Shown: positions 47,611-60,538, counted from the stretch's first letter. The stretch: 64,000 bases of DNA from Cercis canadensis (GCA_003255065.1 QAOA01003368.1:1175321-1239320), one strand, 5' to 3'. The notes: a model not told the origin generated them from the sequence alone. Translations and numbers: made by a program.

Positions 47611-49100
47611 TAATGTCATGACTTCGAGTGTAATTAATGAGTAATAGAATAACTCAACCAAATGATTACCAAAATTTCATGTTAAATAAGACTTTTTTTT
47701 GTCATTAGTTAGATAAATATATATATGTTTTTTAGCTAAGAATACAAGAGAATAAAGATTCAAACTTAAAATATAGACTTTTTTTTTTTTGTACTTTTGA
47801 CTACAACTCTAAATTTGAATATAAAACTCACAAGTCCTTAAAACGACTTTAGTATTACTTAGCTACAAACTATTTAGTAAAAACTTGACCTTTTTGAAAG
47901 ACTCATAAACCAATTATATTGTATGTGCTTACATGTTAAATAAGACTATCACACCTTGTTTGATGTCAAGTTATGAACAAATTTTTAATTTTATTTTTTT
48001 TCTTGTAGAAGAGTGTAAATGCTCTATAAAAAGGGAGGAAAATATATAACAAAAATAAAACCCTCAACCCTTAACATCAAGTTATCAACAAATATTTTAA
48101 TCTAAAAAAAAAAAAATACTCTTCTTACTTCTATTCAATATTAGTTTCCCATGACTTTAAGATGTCAGCAATTTTACGTTTTGTCTCTCATTTTAAATTT
48201 TGTAAGAAAATTAATATCACTAACATATTTAATCAAGTGAAATTAATGTGGAAATGTGTCATGTAAGCAATAATTGGTTGAAAAATTCTGTCATAATGCG
48301 CTGGTTTTAGTTGTAGAAAAATTTTCTTTGAACAGCCGAAACATGCATCTCATCTAACACTGCTCTAAGATTATTTGGACACGTAAGATGAAGCCGAGTT
48401 TGGTACAAGGAGCACAAGCCACAAGAGTCCCTTTTATTTCATTTCATGTATGTTTCCTTCTTTTTCTTGTTTATGAATAATTGGGGGTAGACCACTGTTA
48501 GAGAGGAGGGGGAGAGTGAGAGGAGAAGAGAGAGAATAGGAAGGTAGTGTAAAGAAGAAGAAAATAATGAGCATTTTCTCAATCCATTAATCATGCAAAG
48601 GAAGAAAAGGGCTGAGAGAAAGAGAGAGAGTGGGGGAGGAGGAAAAAGAAATATGTAGCTGCAGCAGAAGAGAGACCAAAAGATACACTTAAGAAACTTT
48701 TGACTTGGATTGAGAATACAACAGAATGGCGTGGCTAGCCTGAATTACAAAACATTTACAACAGATTTTAAAAACCAAAAAGCAATCCCTCAACTTGAAA
48801 AAGGTAACAATTCCCCCCTTTCTATTCTTCAACTATTAATCCGCAATGACAAATCTACCCCCAACTCTATTATGTTAGGAACCTAAAGAACTAGCAGAGA
48901 GGCAAGGGAGATGTGAAGACAAATGATTAAAAGAGAAAAAGTCAAAGAGCAGATCTTATCAGTAAAATAGCAAGCAGAACGACCATTACAAGACAATGAA
49001 GACGACCATCATCTGCATAAAAATATCCTTCCCAAATTCAGAATCCTTATCCCTAAATATGCTTAACAACTCTTACCCAAGTTGCCCTTAATAGGACCTC
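47611..49100. other. Intergenic DNA between COG0212 and PTB3
   Basis: A member of the short dispersed repeat family lies at about 47795-47885. GA-rich sequence occurs at 48508-48660. The part next to 49100 should include the PTB3 3' untranslated region. No gene recognised. Confidence 0.5.
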
Positions 49101-52100
49101 TTATATGGTCTGTAACTGGGAAAAGGAGATCCGGATTATTGAGCCTGAAAGTGAGCTTGCATGCTTGCACACAAGGGCTTCAGTAGCCTGCTCTTCGGTC
49201 TCAAACTGAACCAGAGCCTGCTTCTTCCCATTCATCTCAAACACCTTGCTATTGACAATGGTTCCGTGTTCCTCTAGAAGGCTGACAATCTCCTCTTCAC
49301 TGACATCTTGTGGGAGAGTCGACAAGTGGATCATCTTTGTCGGGGAGCAACAATATCGGTAGTTCTTGGCAGCATTTCGATTGAAACGATTGAGATTTGA
49401 ATTCATGTACTCATGTGTGTCAGGACCTTGGGTTATGTTTGGATGCTTTGAGAAGTTTACTTCTAATCGCTTCCCAAACAGCATAGCTCCCTATATGTCA
49501 AAGTTGAGAAGGTGTTAGTTACCAGGTTAAAACAACAACTTTTGCAGAAAGAATACAGATTAATTTGGAGGCCATGTTGACACACAATGGAGAGTAGTGT
49601 ATCAATGACCACAAGTGCTTTCTAGATGTCTAAAGGGTTCAATAAAAACCCAGTGTAATGTGGACCATCAAAATCTCCACATGAATTTGATACCAATCCA
49701 GTACGATGAAAATGCAGTTTTCCATCTCCAGTTTCTCATAGGAGCAGCACAAACCAAAAATGAATAATTACAGTTTATTGATCCAAGTTCGATGGCATCA
49801 AATAATATCAGAAATTAGAACTATAATTTTTTTTTTTTATCTACTTAAAGAATGGGCTGATACCAAGTATTCAACAAATTTGTCATTGCATGCCAAACAA
49901 GATAAGTAAAAGACTACAAAGGAAAAATAAATGTATCACATGAATAAGCACTATTTACCAGCAAGCATCCTCAGAACAAACAGACAGAGAATGATGATTT
50001 TTAAATTTTAGTCTTGTATATACAACATATGGAGGTATCAATCAAATTAAAACCCCTAACAAAATGAAACTAATTTCAAGAGTTGGGAAAAGAACTTTCA
50101 TGGCTCTTAAAGGCAGTGCCAGAAGGCACGTTGGCAAGTTCTGTTCTCTTGTTGTATGTGCATGTGTTTGGTTTTCTCGGTTAAAAACCAAACTAATTGG
50201 TGTTAAATTCTTAAACCCATCACCAGAAGTTTGAAACAATTTTTTTTTTTTAATAGAAGCTGATAAACATAATTTTTAACACAAATAAAGTAGCCAAAGG
50301 AAGGCTCATCCAAACAGCACTTCAAGATCCTTTCAAGTGATATTTAAACAAGAAAAAAAAAATACAATCTGTCTTGTCAAGAATTTTAAATCACAAGATC
50401 AGCCTGATTCCCTTTTTAGCGATAAATATCCATAATGATTCAGTATGAAGACATATAATCTGCAATTTATACGTGAAACATACCTTCAAAAAGTGTACTG
50501 CCAATTCAGCTTGGAAGCCATCTCCCATCTGGATAAGTGCATGATCTGGTTTGTTTCGAAGAAGTTTAATTCTCACAATGTTCCCATAAATAGAGAACAA
50601 GTTGAAGAGCTTATCCTCATCTATTCTCTGAAATACAGAATTTTCAAGCCAAATAAGAAGAGAACTATCAAGCAATAGCCAAAACCTTTAAGAAGAAGTG
50701 CTTACATCAGGATTAAGATTTGAGACAAGAACTGTACACTTGTCATTCGTCCCAGTTATTCCAGGAGGCAAACCTCCCCCAAAGGCAGCTGCAATGGCTG
50801 CAGCATTGGCCAGCTAGAATTCATGATAAATAAATAAATAAATAAAAAGAAACCCTGACAAAATCAATCAGTAAAAAGAATAGAGTTCAATCACATGCAT
50901 ATCTAAAGCAAGCTTAACTCAAATAAATATGTTCATGATATCATGTCAACCATTAAAAAATGGAAGAAATTCTCAAGCAGTTGAAGAAACAAGGTTCAAC
51001 AAACTCCTCACCCCTCCCCCCAATCAACCCAAGTTGAAGAATAAATAACTTAAGAAGAAAGCACTATCATGAAGTTATTTTCTTGAATTCATCTAAGTAA
51101 ACACCCAAAATTTATTGCTTCCAATGAGGCAAACAGAGAGAGAGTAAGTAAAACAGAGTAACAGAACAGACATCAGAACTTAGACATCTCTTATGCTAGT
51201 CTTCATAAAATACAATACGAAAGTAACTTCCTCATATATTCAATTGCGCATGAATAATCTCAAATGGGACTTCAACTTGGCCTGAGTAATACCCACCTGT
51301 GGAAATCCAACTGGGAAAAAAGAAAAGATAAACATTAGTACATAACAATGATAGTGCAACATGACAAACCAACCAAAGCAATTTCCAAGATTTAGCACCT
51401 GCCCTTGCTCCAGAACCTTGAACAGCATACATGCCTCCTGCATCACCATAATTAGGCTGTTTGTGGAGAATCCAGGAAGGGTGAAAAAAAAAATTAGAAC
51501 CAACTTGACAAAAGACCAAGAAGAAGATTTGGTATTTAACAAGATTAAAAAGAACCATAGTACATACTTGTGAAGGTCTGCCTTTCTGCTCTGTAGGCAA
51601 ATTTGGGTTTGTGAAGTCCCTGTGAAAGATGAGAAAAAAAAACTCAGCCACAACGTGACAAGATTTTTAAAAAAGAAAGCAGAAGTGCACAAGACAGCAA
51701 GCCAAGAACTGACTGAACCACCTTGAACGCTCATTATTGTAGTTGACTTGTAATTCATCAAGGCTGCAGTATGAAATGAATTAATGTCCATAGAAGAAAA
51801 TAAGCTAAATAAAAATGAAGAGATAAAAGGAAGCTAAAGGAAAGGGGGGCCTGAAAGTACAAGTGGACTAGCACACATGCATAAAATAAGTCTTTAAATC
51901 CCAAACCAATATACAATGAAATAGTTAGGATAAATTTAACCTACTTTGAGAACTGAATGTCCAGCTGGCAGCAACCATCATAAATATTGCGTCCCTATAA
52001 ATTTCCAAAAGTACAATCAACATTTCAGAAACAATATCAGAAACTATCATGTCAATCTGAGCCCCAAGCACAAAGTAAATGCAAACCAACCTGAAGAGTG

Positions 52101-55100
52101 CTTCTAGCTATAACAGCACTCTGACGTGTTTGATACTGGATCAGAGCCTGAAAACCTACACAGTTTGCAAAAAAAAGGATGAGAAAATTAGCAGAGCAGA
52201 CATGATGCATAACTCAAATGCAACCCATCGAAAGAAAACGGGTAGTGACAATCCTCAGATTAAAATAACAGGGCATATACTGTGATGAGAAGAAGTGACA
52301 CATTCCCCCACACATTCAAAAATCAAAACCATAACAATGTCCTTAAAGCCAAAGAACCTTATCATATTTCTTTTCACAAGTACTTACAGAAATATAAGAC
52401 TTGTATATTTCGAAAGAAATGATTGCATGACCAAAACATACCCTCAAATCAAATCACCCAGTTGAAGTCCACAAGCACCAAAAACTTAATATGAAAGGAA
52501 ACAAAGAGAAAGGGAGAAATCTGAGAGAATCTGACCAGCAGACTTCTGAAACGTTACAATCTTTTCCACAAATCCATGGGGAGAAAACACTTGATGTAGC
52601 ACATCCACTGTTATAGGATACAGCATGTGATGAATTGTAACTAAGAGAATTCGATTTGGCTGTGCATCCAGAGAGTTCCCGACAGCAGAACAGCATAGAA
52701 AAAGAGAAGAGATAGAGAGAAAGGAGAATAAATAGAGAAATACATGATAAAGAGAAAAAGAAAAGTAGATAACTATTCAACACACTAAACCCACTGAAAT
52801 CAAACAATCTGTGATTAAAATATAAGAATATTGTAGGAAAACATCAGATGAATAAATAAAAAGGACAAGTGCCACAAAAACAGCACAACTCTATGCTTTC
52901 TTTCGCAAACAACAAGAAGGATATATGGTTTCACTTCATAAACATAAAAACACAAGATGCAAACCTCATCTCCTCGTCCTTGACTTTGATCCATTGTTGT
53001 TAGTTCTTGATGTGAAGAAAATTGGACATAAACATTCCTCCCCCTAGAATGAGAGAGAGAGAGAAAAATAAAACAAAAATAAAACTAGATTGTTACAGCA
53101 ACCTTGACATAAATGAGAACCAAGTAGTTCTTTCCAAACTCCAAATCTATGACGATGACATCAAGCTCGAAGTTATCAAACAAAAATTTAAGGCACTCAC
53201 ATAAAATTTCAAAAGACAGAAACAAACAATCTATTTATACCTTATGCTCGGCTGGAGATTTCCATAAAACTGTAAAGCATTAACTGCAGAAGGAATATCT
53301 TGCATTTGGAGAAGAGCCTGAAAGCATGTTAAGTATTTACAAGGAAAAAATGAAAATGTAGCAGATTTAAATTCTAAGACAGATAACAAAACCCTTCAAT
53401 AAAGGCATGAAAGAGAAAACCTGATTTTTTGCACGCAGCATCACAAGTTTAGTTATGACTCCAAAAGGTTGAAATAGCTGCAGTAAATCATTCTGCAATC
53501 AAACAAGGTAAAATAAATTAACCATTCAAGAACTATTAGAACTACAAAGCATTAACTGCAGAAGGAATAGAATTGTTCAACTCGCTTAATTTTGGTGTTC
53601 AGTCCACCCCCTTCTGGATATTCAGAGGGATTGAAGGACATTCTTATTTTGATTTGTTTGAGCTGTGGATTGTCCTTGTATTCTCTTTTGTTTTCTGTTT
53701 TTTAGAGAATTGTCCATTCTCTTTCTTTTTCTTCATCCCGTCATGAGTTACATGGGGTACACACACACACAGGAAGAAAGTAGATGAAAGACAGAAAGCA
53801 CAAAACTTGAGATATCGGTACTAACAAAATGTATTCCTCCAAAGAAAAATAAATGATTTCTTTGCCCTTGAGCTCACCAACAGTTTAAATTTCAAATGTT
53901 AATTAACACCACATAAAGCCAGGCATTTTTCAATATTTTTATCCCTATCTATTCCTTTGCTTGATAAATTTACCTGCATTAGTTACCATTTCTTGCCCTA
54001 GTGAATTAACAACATGATTTTGCAACTTCCTTTCAATACAGCTCAACTAACAATATAATGAAAATTACCTGTATTTGTGAAGGAAAGAACAAAGGACTAA
54101 AATTATTTCTAAAATAATGAATTCAAATGTTCATTTCAACTCTAGTATTATCCACACTCTAGAAAGAAAGCTGCATAGGTCAAAACTAATGGGCTTGCAT
54201 GGCCTGATTAGAAAAGTAAAACATAGAGAGATAGAGAGAGAGAGAGAGAGAGGAAACAGAAGAAGAATGGTTTGTTGCATGACCAATTCTAAGCTAGCGG
54301 AACACCTACAGATCCAAGGAGAAACTGCTGAAAAGTATGAAGGAGCCAAACAAACAACAAAAACCCTTAGCGTAGGAGGAGGAGAAAGAAGAGGAAAAGA
54401 GATAGCCCTGCACCTGCACTATGAGATTTACTGCCAGTGTACTGAGCCACAGCCAAAAATCATAAGTCCCTTATCAATTTTGGCCCTTCAGTATTGAAGA
54501 AATTGTGCACCATTTGCAACACAAAATGGTGCATGCAGTGCTCACAGAGTCACAATGCTGCACCTCATTAAAGGTGCAATGAAAGGTCTATTGCATTGCA
54601 CTACAACTGGACTACACTTGCACAACAGTGTGTGATTAATACAATTACAGAGCCCAAAGGTTAGGGTTTTACGTTCTTACATATTCATCCATAATTTCTC
54701 TTCAAAGATTCAACTTGATTTTGGTACTAATTTTTAGTATGTAGGATTTTTTGCATCATTACATTATTAAAATAAATCAGTGAAAAGCAAGTTATCCACT
54801 GGGGTTAACAATGCACTGAAGCAGTAGAATTGCCCATCTGAGCATTATTTAAGATCAGACTGGGACATTTATGATTTAGTGTTTAGGTTAACTTAAGTAA
54901 CGGATTCAGTAGAAATCAAATTAAAGCGTTAGATCCTTATAACTAATTCACAGTATATTCTGTCTGAACACAAACATTCAAAATATTTTGTCGGTAACTG
55001 AAAGATTGACATCAGCATAGCCAATAAAATTAAAGGGAACAATAAAGATTGACATTAGCTCATGACCTCTTTAAGGGTGTATCTTTGACTGACATGACAC

Positions 55101-55754
55101 AAGACTGGAGATGGGTTTTACATTGATTTTTTATTCTTTTCTTGATGTTGTCTTTTATGTGTTTTCTTGCAGAGGATAGCTCATATATCATCTTGGTACT
55201 CTTCCTTTCTTAACAGAATTCATTTATCTAAAAAAAAAGTTGAAGGGAACAAAGTAATGTTAAGTTAATACTATTTATCTTTTTTTCTAAAAACTCACTA
55301 CTTAGAGATGGCAAATTTAGCGGACAAGAACTTGTAAGTAATTAGTACTCATCAGGCACAGACTTAGGATCAATCTGATCTAGGGAAGCCACATAAGACA
55401 TAACCAAAAATATTATATGCAAATTAATACTTGTTTGCAGAAGTGTCTAAACAAGTTATTTCCTTTCCTGGATAAACGTAGAGGTCAGAGTAATTACTTT
55501 AGTTCAGATTTCAGACATGCTTCTTTCCCGTTTTCAGCCTCTACATTAATGTCTGATTCTTGCAACTTTAAATCAGAAACAAAGTAATTAAGCCATGGTA
55601 TTTGTAGTTAGTCCATTACATGATCATATTCAAAAGACAAATACAAACTGACACAGACAAAGGGCAACAGGGAGAGAGGGAGAGAGAGAGAGAGTACTTC
55701 GGATATTTCATGCCCAACATTTCGAACATGAATGACCTTAGAAGGTTCTGTCAT
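49101..55754 (-). CDS. PTB3: Polypyrimidine tract-binding protein homologue 3
   Basis: The 14 coding exons are 55698-55754, 53421-53492, 53241-53317, 52965-53043, 52536-52659, 52091-52155, 51945-51994, 51722-51763, 51568-51619, 51399-51456, 51297-51310, 50706-50813, 50484-50627 and 49101-49490. All have GT-AG introns and consistent phase, giving 443 residues (Arabidopsis PTB3 is about 430). There are four RNA-recognition motifs. RRM1 is near residues 8-80 (VIHVRNVGHEISENDL), RRM2 near 98-175 (RILLVTIHHMLYPITVDVL), RRM3 near 256-330 (CTVLVSNLNPDRIDEDKLF) and RRM4 near 367-443 (MIHLSTLPQDVSEEEI). An Ala/Gly linker (ANAAAIAAAFGGGLPPG) precedes RRM3. PTB proteins bind CU-rich RNA and control splice-site choice in the nucleus; plant members regulate their own and each other's pre-mRNA. 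No lesion was found. Confidence 0.96.
51297..51310 (-). other. 14-nt microexon of PTB3
   Basis: A 14-base exon, TTGGATTTCCACAG, flanked by an AG acceptor with a T-rich tract and a GT donor, completes the codon phase between 51399-51456 and 50706-50813. It encodes the VGFPQ stretch of the linker; skipping it would shift the frame. Confidence 0.85.
53051..53064 (-). promoter_or_regulatory. CU-repeat at the acceptor of PTB3 coding exon 4
   Basis: In the transcript (CU)7 lies just before the AG acceptor of exon 52965-53043. It forms the polypyrimidine tract and is a classic PTB-binding sequence. Confidence 0.55.
55672..55694 (-). promoter_or_regulatory. CU-repeat at the donor of PTB3 coding exon 1
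   Basis: The first coding exon is followed by GTACTCTCTCTCTCT, a CU-rich tract starting within the donor region. Another run lies at 54233-54252 in the same intron. Confidence 0.5.
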
Positions 55755-56344
55755 TGCAAATCACCCTGTCAAAAAGAGAAGAAAGAAATTCATACTCAGT
55801 CTTCTTCAGCTTTTTCTCTTATTTTATTTTATAAAAAAATTGGGTTAACCTCACACCCAACAGTTCTTTACAAGAATACAATCAATTAGAGTAAATTTCC
55901 TATTTGGTATGCATGCAAAATGCTCATTCTGAAACTCGACAAGAGCCCACGAAAGTTAAAGTTAACAGTATTAACAAGTCTCAATTTGCTCCAAAACCCA
56001 ATTACACTAAACCATTATGATAATACATAAATTTTGCAGCTTTCGCAGACTCAGTGCTAATCGCCCCAAAAAAGGAAAACAAAAAATGGAACTTGAATGT
56101 CCCACTCAATCAATTCAAACCCAACTCAAACCGAGAAAAACAATAGGAAGCGTGAATCTACGAATATGTAGAACAAATAGCTGCAAGCAATCGGAAGAAA
56201 AAGAGTATCTTGAATTCCCAAGTCAGAGCCCTAAAGTTTCGGCATCTCAGCTAACAAACAAAGAAAGAGTACATTCGTTCAAAAGAGAAAGTAAAACTGA
56301 GAATCGGAAGGAGAAGGAGAAGGAGAAAGAGAAAGAGTGCTTGC

Positions 56345-56440
56345 CTGAAAAAGAGTCACAGAGAGAGGTAGAGAGAGAGAGATTTGGGAGGAGAGTAGAG
56401 AAGAGAAGAGAAGAGATAGAGAGAATCAGAGCTAAATAGG
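56345..56440 (-). other. Probable 5' untranslated exon of PTB3
   Basis: Pyrimidine-rich sequence on the minus strand (CTCTCTCTACCTCTCTCTG-like) ends CAG followed by GCAAGC, the typical context of a GC donor. The matching acceptor would be TTTGACAG just upstream of GGTGATTTGCAATG at the start codon. The 5' boundary is only approximate. Confidence 0.45.
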
Positions 56441-56569
56441 ACTGCTAGACATGATGTCGTGATATTGCGTTTTTGCCCTATGTGTCCCGAACTGCATTTA
56501 TATGTCAATTGACGTTTGGCGATTTGCTCTTCTTTACTACGACGCATCCACTTGGCTATACACATATCT

Positions 56570-57383
56570 CTCTATTTTTCCTTTTTCTCTAAAATAAAAA
56601 AAGCTGGTCATTTATATTGAGATCTTATTATGATCTAGGATAGATTGTGACAACTAACCAAAGAAGTTTCCTTTATCAAAATTAAAAATAAAAATGCTTT
56701 ATTTTTAGTGGTTGTTACTTTCCTATGAAAATTGAGTGAAATTGGGTTTTAAATGTTATCGTGTGAATGTCATCATTGATATTTTAAAAAAATCATATTT
56801 TTCTAAAATATAAAGAGGATTTTAGATAATTTTTAATAGATTTTAAGTTTAGATCTTTATACTTTGATGTAAAAAATAAATTAAAAATTTTTATAGCCAA
56901 GTGATATTAAGATATATTTAGAGTTTATAAATTTTATATTCGAATATAAAATTATAGCTAAAAATTAAAAAAAAATGTAAAATAAATAAATAAAAACATG
57001 AGAGATGAAAAGAATTGTATTATATGTTGTAGGATAAATAGAAATACAATAAGAATACCATTTGATAAATTTCTTTTAAAATGTCTTATGTTAGACTATT
57101 TATGTATATGTACAAATGAAATTTGATTAGGGACGGTGCTAGAATATTAGACATGTATCTCGATCATTTCTTTCATGAGAAATTTTATTTGGTGAAGGAG
57201 TATTTCTAAGAATTAAAGCACTCACATTCATCCATAGTAGTACCACTAGGACCAGACACTGAACCGGAGAGGGCCCTAGTCACAAGATCACCGGTTCAAC
57301 CGGATGTTTAATTAAAAAATGAAATATATATCATAAATTTGATATATTACATAAAATATAAGTAAAAAGTATATTATACAATG

Positions 57384-57433
<50 letters not shown>

Positions 57434-58946
57434 ATTAATCAATGTTACTAGAAAAATATTGAGTATTTATCAAAAGAAAAATTAAAATTATTCCTTAATC
57501 AGCTTATAATATATAAAAATATTTTAGATAACATATTTAATTTTTTTTTAGAATAAGTTAATATACATATGCAATGTATTGTTATAAATTTATATAAAAT
57601 AACACAGAAAAATTAACATTTTAAAAATATATATATATNAATTAACATTTTAAAAAATATATATATATAAATAATATGAGAAAAATAGGTGAACATTTGG
57701 TCCATTTGTTTAAGCAAGACAATATAGGCAACCATGCATAGTGTTTTTCAATGTTATTTCGAGCAAAAAAAAAAAGAGGGGGGACATCATAGAATACATT
57801 GTGCAAGCAAGAAGTCCTAGAATAATTGTTATCTATAGATAGGCAGCCAAGCTAAGAAGTCTCACATTGCTAAAATAGAATGAGAAGTTGGTTTGTAATC
57901 CATAGATAGGCAACCAAAGTAAGTGAGATTTTGATATTGGGCATCCTTAATTGTCATAGGAAACTTGCTTGAAGAAATAAAATTCTTCATTTCTCGGCTG
58001 GTTCATGACAACCTGTCAAATTTATCAGGTTTTTTCGGTTTTTGACCAGGTTAATGCAATTAAGGTTTAAATGTGTAGCTCGGATCCATTGAGGTGTTTT
58101 TGATTGCTCAATTTCGATGTTACAACTATGCATCCATTCATGCAGCAATAAGACAAATAATTTGGGATCAAACAGCCTATAATCAAGTGGTATTGAAGTT
58201 GTTTTTATGGTTTTATAAGTTATGTGATTAAACCCAACCAAAATATATATAAAAAAAAACACAAATAACTTAGGCCACTAAATGTGTGTTTAAGGTTGCA
58301 GTGCAACTCATCCGAGAAGTAGTTTTATGTTCAATCTCCTAGGTCACATGACATTTTTGTTTTAAGAAAGCTTCTTTACTCAACACCGTCTAGTTTTGCC
58401 ATCCTAATTCCTACGTCATTTCGTACAACCTAGTCCAATTCGGTTCAACCTAGTTTTAAGCTAATGATGATGTCATATCCTAAAATCTTTCAATTCTTGT
58501 AGTTCAATTTACATTAGAATTATTGGGTTAATAATGATAACTTAAACTCCACTCTTCTTTAACGTTTCTATGAGTTTTTCAAATTTATTTTTACAATTGG
58601 ATCAGGAACATTTGGTATAAATGGAATGGAAAGTTAAAACACATCAACACATCAATTCCACTGCTAAGCCCTCCTCTTTTGGTAAGTAATTTGTATGTAT
58701 TATTCTAAGTTCTCATTAAGATTTGTGGCATGCATTAACCTTAAAATAAGATAATATTCTCTCATTTTAAACTTTTATGTACCAAAAAATATATATAATT
58801 TATGTAAAATAATTTTTCTTTGATATTACTTTTTTTTTGTCAATTGACTGTTACACAACAATAGATAATTTATCTCCTTCTAAAATCTCAACCACCTATT
58901 TGTAATTGAATTTAGACCCAATACTTCTACAATGAAGTATTGAATG
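56570..58946. other. Intergenic DNA with AT repeat, N and transposon remnants
   Basis: A (TA)n tract lies at about 57389-57430. About 28-bp copies around the N at 57639 repeat the contig-end pattern. Fragments such as CACCGGTTCAACCGG (about 57290) and CGGTTCAACCTAG (about 58441) resemble ends of hAT-like elements. Members of the short dispersed repeat family occur at about 56875-56985 and 58160-58260. No gene seen. Confidence 0.5.
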
Positions 58947-59746
58947 CAGTGTTTTAAAAAATGGACTGGATTGGCCAGTTCAACTGGTGCCCGGTTTAGA
59001 TTTCAATTCAGTTAAGAGGTAAAAAAGGCCTAGGTGCTGATTTGGACTTAGTACATGGGTGTGTGAGAGCCTTAAGAAATTGCAATTACCACTAGGACAA
59101 CTCAAGTCTTGAGTTTATTATTGCACAAAAAATTATTTATTAACTATTTAATAGATTTATTTAATATTACATATTTAAATATGTAAAAATTATAATACAT
59201 AATTACACAATATACAAATATTAACTTAAAACTTTTTACTAATTTCTTAAAACTTTCACCATTAATCCATTGCTTTATTACTATCCTCATCTTCTCCTTT
59301 TTTTCCTTATTTTTTTTTTCTCTTGGTCTATTATCCATGATTTAATTAGTTTCTTGGTTATTTGTTTATTTGTTTGGCTAATGCTATGTGACTCCATCTT
59401 TTTTTTTTTTCTTACGATTATCTAGTTATTTATTTATCTGTTATGATTATCTAATTTTGCTATGTTAGAAATTGTAAACTTGATTATATTGAGAGTATGT
59501 GAACTTGTAAGGGATGTTGGCTATTGGAACAATTTAATTTTGTTATGGGGCAACATTTTAAATTATGCTTATATAGATTAAGTTTTTATAAATTTTCTTT
59601 GATTTTTAGTTATTTTTGCTTATTTATCAACAATATGTTATGTTAATTTTTGAGTTTCGATTCAATCAGTTCGACCAGTAGTCTAACTGGTTTAACCAGT
59701 ATGACTAGTCATTTTTTGTCACACTGATCCAATTTTTAAAACATTG
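58947..59746. mobile_element. hAT-like non-autonomous element, 800 bp
   Basis: The left end CAGTGTTTTAAAAAATGGA and the right end, read inward on the minus strand as CAATGTTTTAAAAATTGGA, are inverted repeats. Both ends also carry CCAGTTCAACTGG-like blocks. Flanks ATTGAATG and ACTAAATG match at six of eight bases, consistent with an old 8-bp duplication. No transposase is present. Confidence 0.65.
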
Positions 59747-60420
59747 ACTAAATGTTCAACCACTAAGGGTCATCTAACAAACAACATGAGACTAGTATTA
59801 CTGAAATCATCTTTCGTACTTGTGATTTCTATGTTCAATTTAAAGTTAAAGCAAAAATCCCTAGAAAAAAAAAATATTTTTGCCCCCTTAATATTGCTTT
59901 GTTGTATATGGTATTACTTAATATATCACTACATTAATTTCGAAAAGAAAAATCACAACATTATAGGACATTGAAGGATAATTAATGATAGTGCACAAAT
60001 GTACTGGTAAGCATAATTAGTGTCGAAAACTCCAAATAGAATACTCTTCTTCTATAAATGCTTATAAGAAAACTCCACACTATAACTTCTCTTAAGAAGT
60101 TAATTTCATAAAAATAACCGTGTACATCCAAACACGTTCTCTTCTTAAGTTTACGCACACTTCGAGTAACAACTTACAACACACTACTGACAGTCTGACA
60201 CAGTAACTGATTCCCAATCCTAAACCAACTGCAATGGGCCCCACTCAGGCTAGAAAGTACGACGTATTCTTAGTCTGACCCCACGAGTGGGGTCCAGATC
60301 ATCAAACATCAGTTTAAAGTTTAAATAATCAGCCACGTTCTCTTTTTAATACGACGCCGTTTTATGAGGAAAACAAAGGCCTAAATTAACGGCCTTCTTC
60401 AGCCCCTTCCCTCTCGATCA

Positions 60421-60439
60421 CTCTCTCTCTCTCTCTCTC
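60421..60439 (+). repeat. (CT)n tract in the Alba gene leader/promoter
   Basis: A CT run about 265 bp upstream of the start codon; such tracts are common near plant transcription starts. Confidence 0.8.
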
Positions 60440-60521
60440 CGTTGAGCGGGTTTGCAGTGATACAGAATCACAGATATATCCTCTGTTGGTTCAACAAATC
60501 TAACCGTAGCGCGCCACCTTC

Positions 60522-60538
60522 AAACCCTAACCCTAAAA
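60522..60538 (+). promoter_or_regulatory. Telo-box upstream of the Alba gene
   Basis: AAACCCTAACCCTAAAA lies about 165 bp upstream of the ATG. A site II-like TGGGCCCC is at about 60235. This pair is typical of plant genes for translation and proliferation. Confidence 0.7.

Noticed and set aside
54117-54497. 126-codon plus-strand frame with GA-repeat content
   Set aside because: It lies within intron 1 of PTB3 on the other strand and its composition comes from the microsatellite.
56017-56439. 140-codon plus-strand frame rich in Glu/Lys/Arg
   Set aside because: It is antisense to the pyrimidine-rich PTB3 leader region; the charged composition comes from GA-rich DNA.
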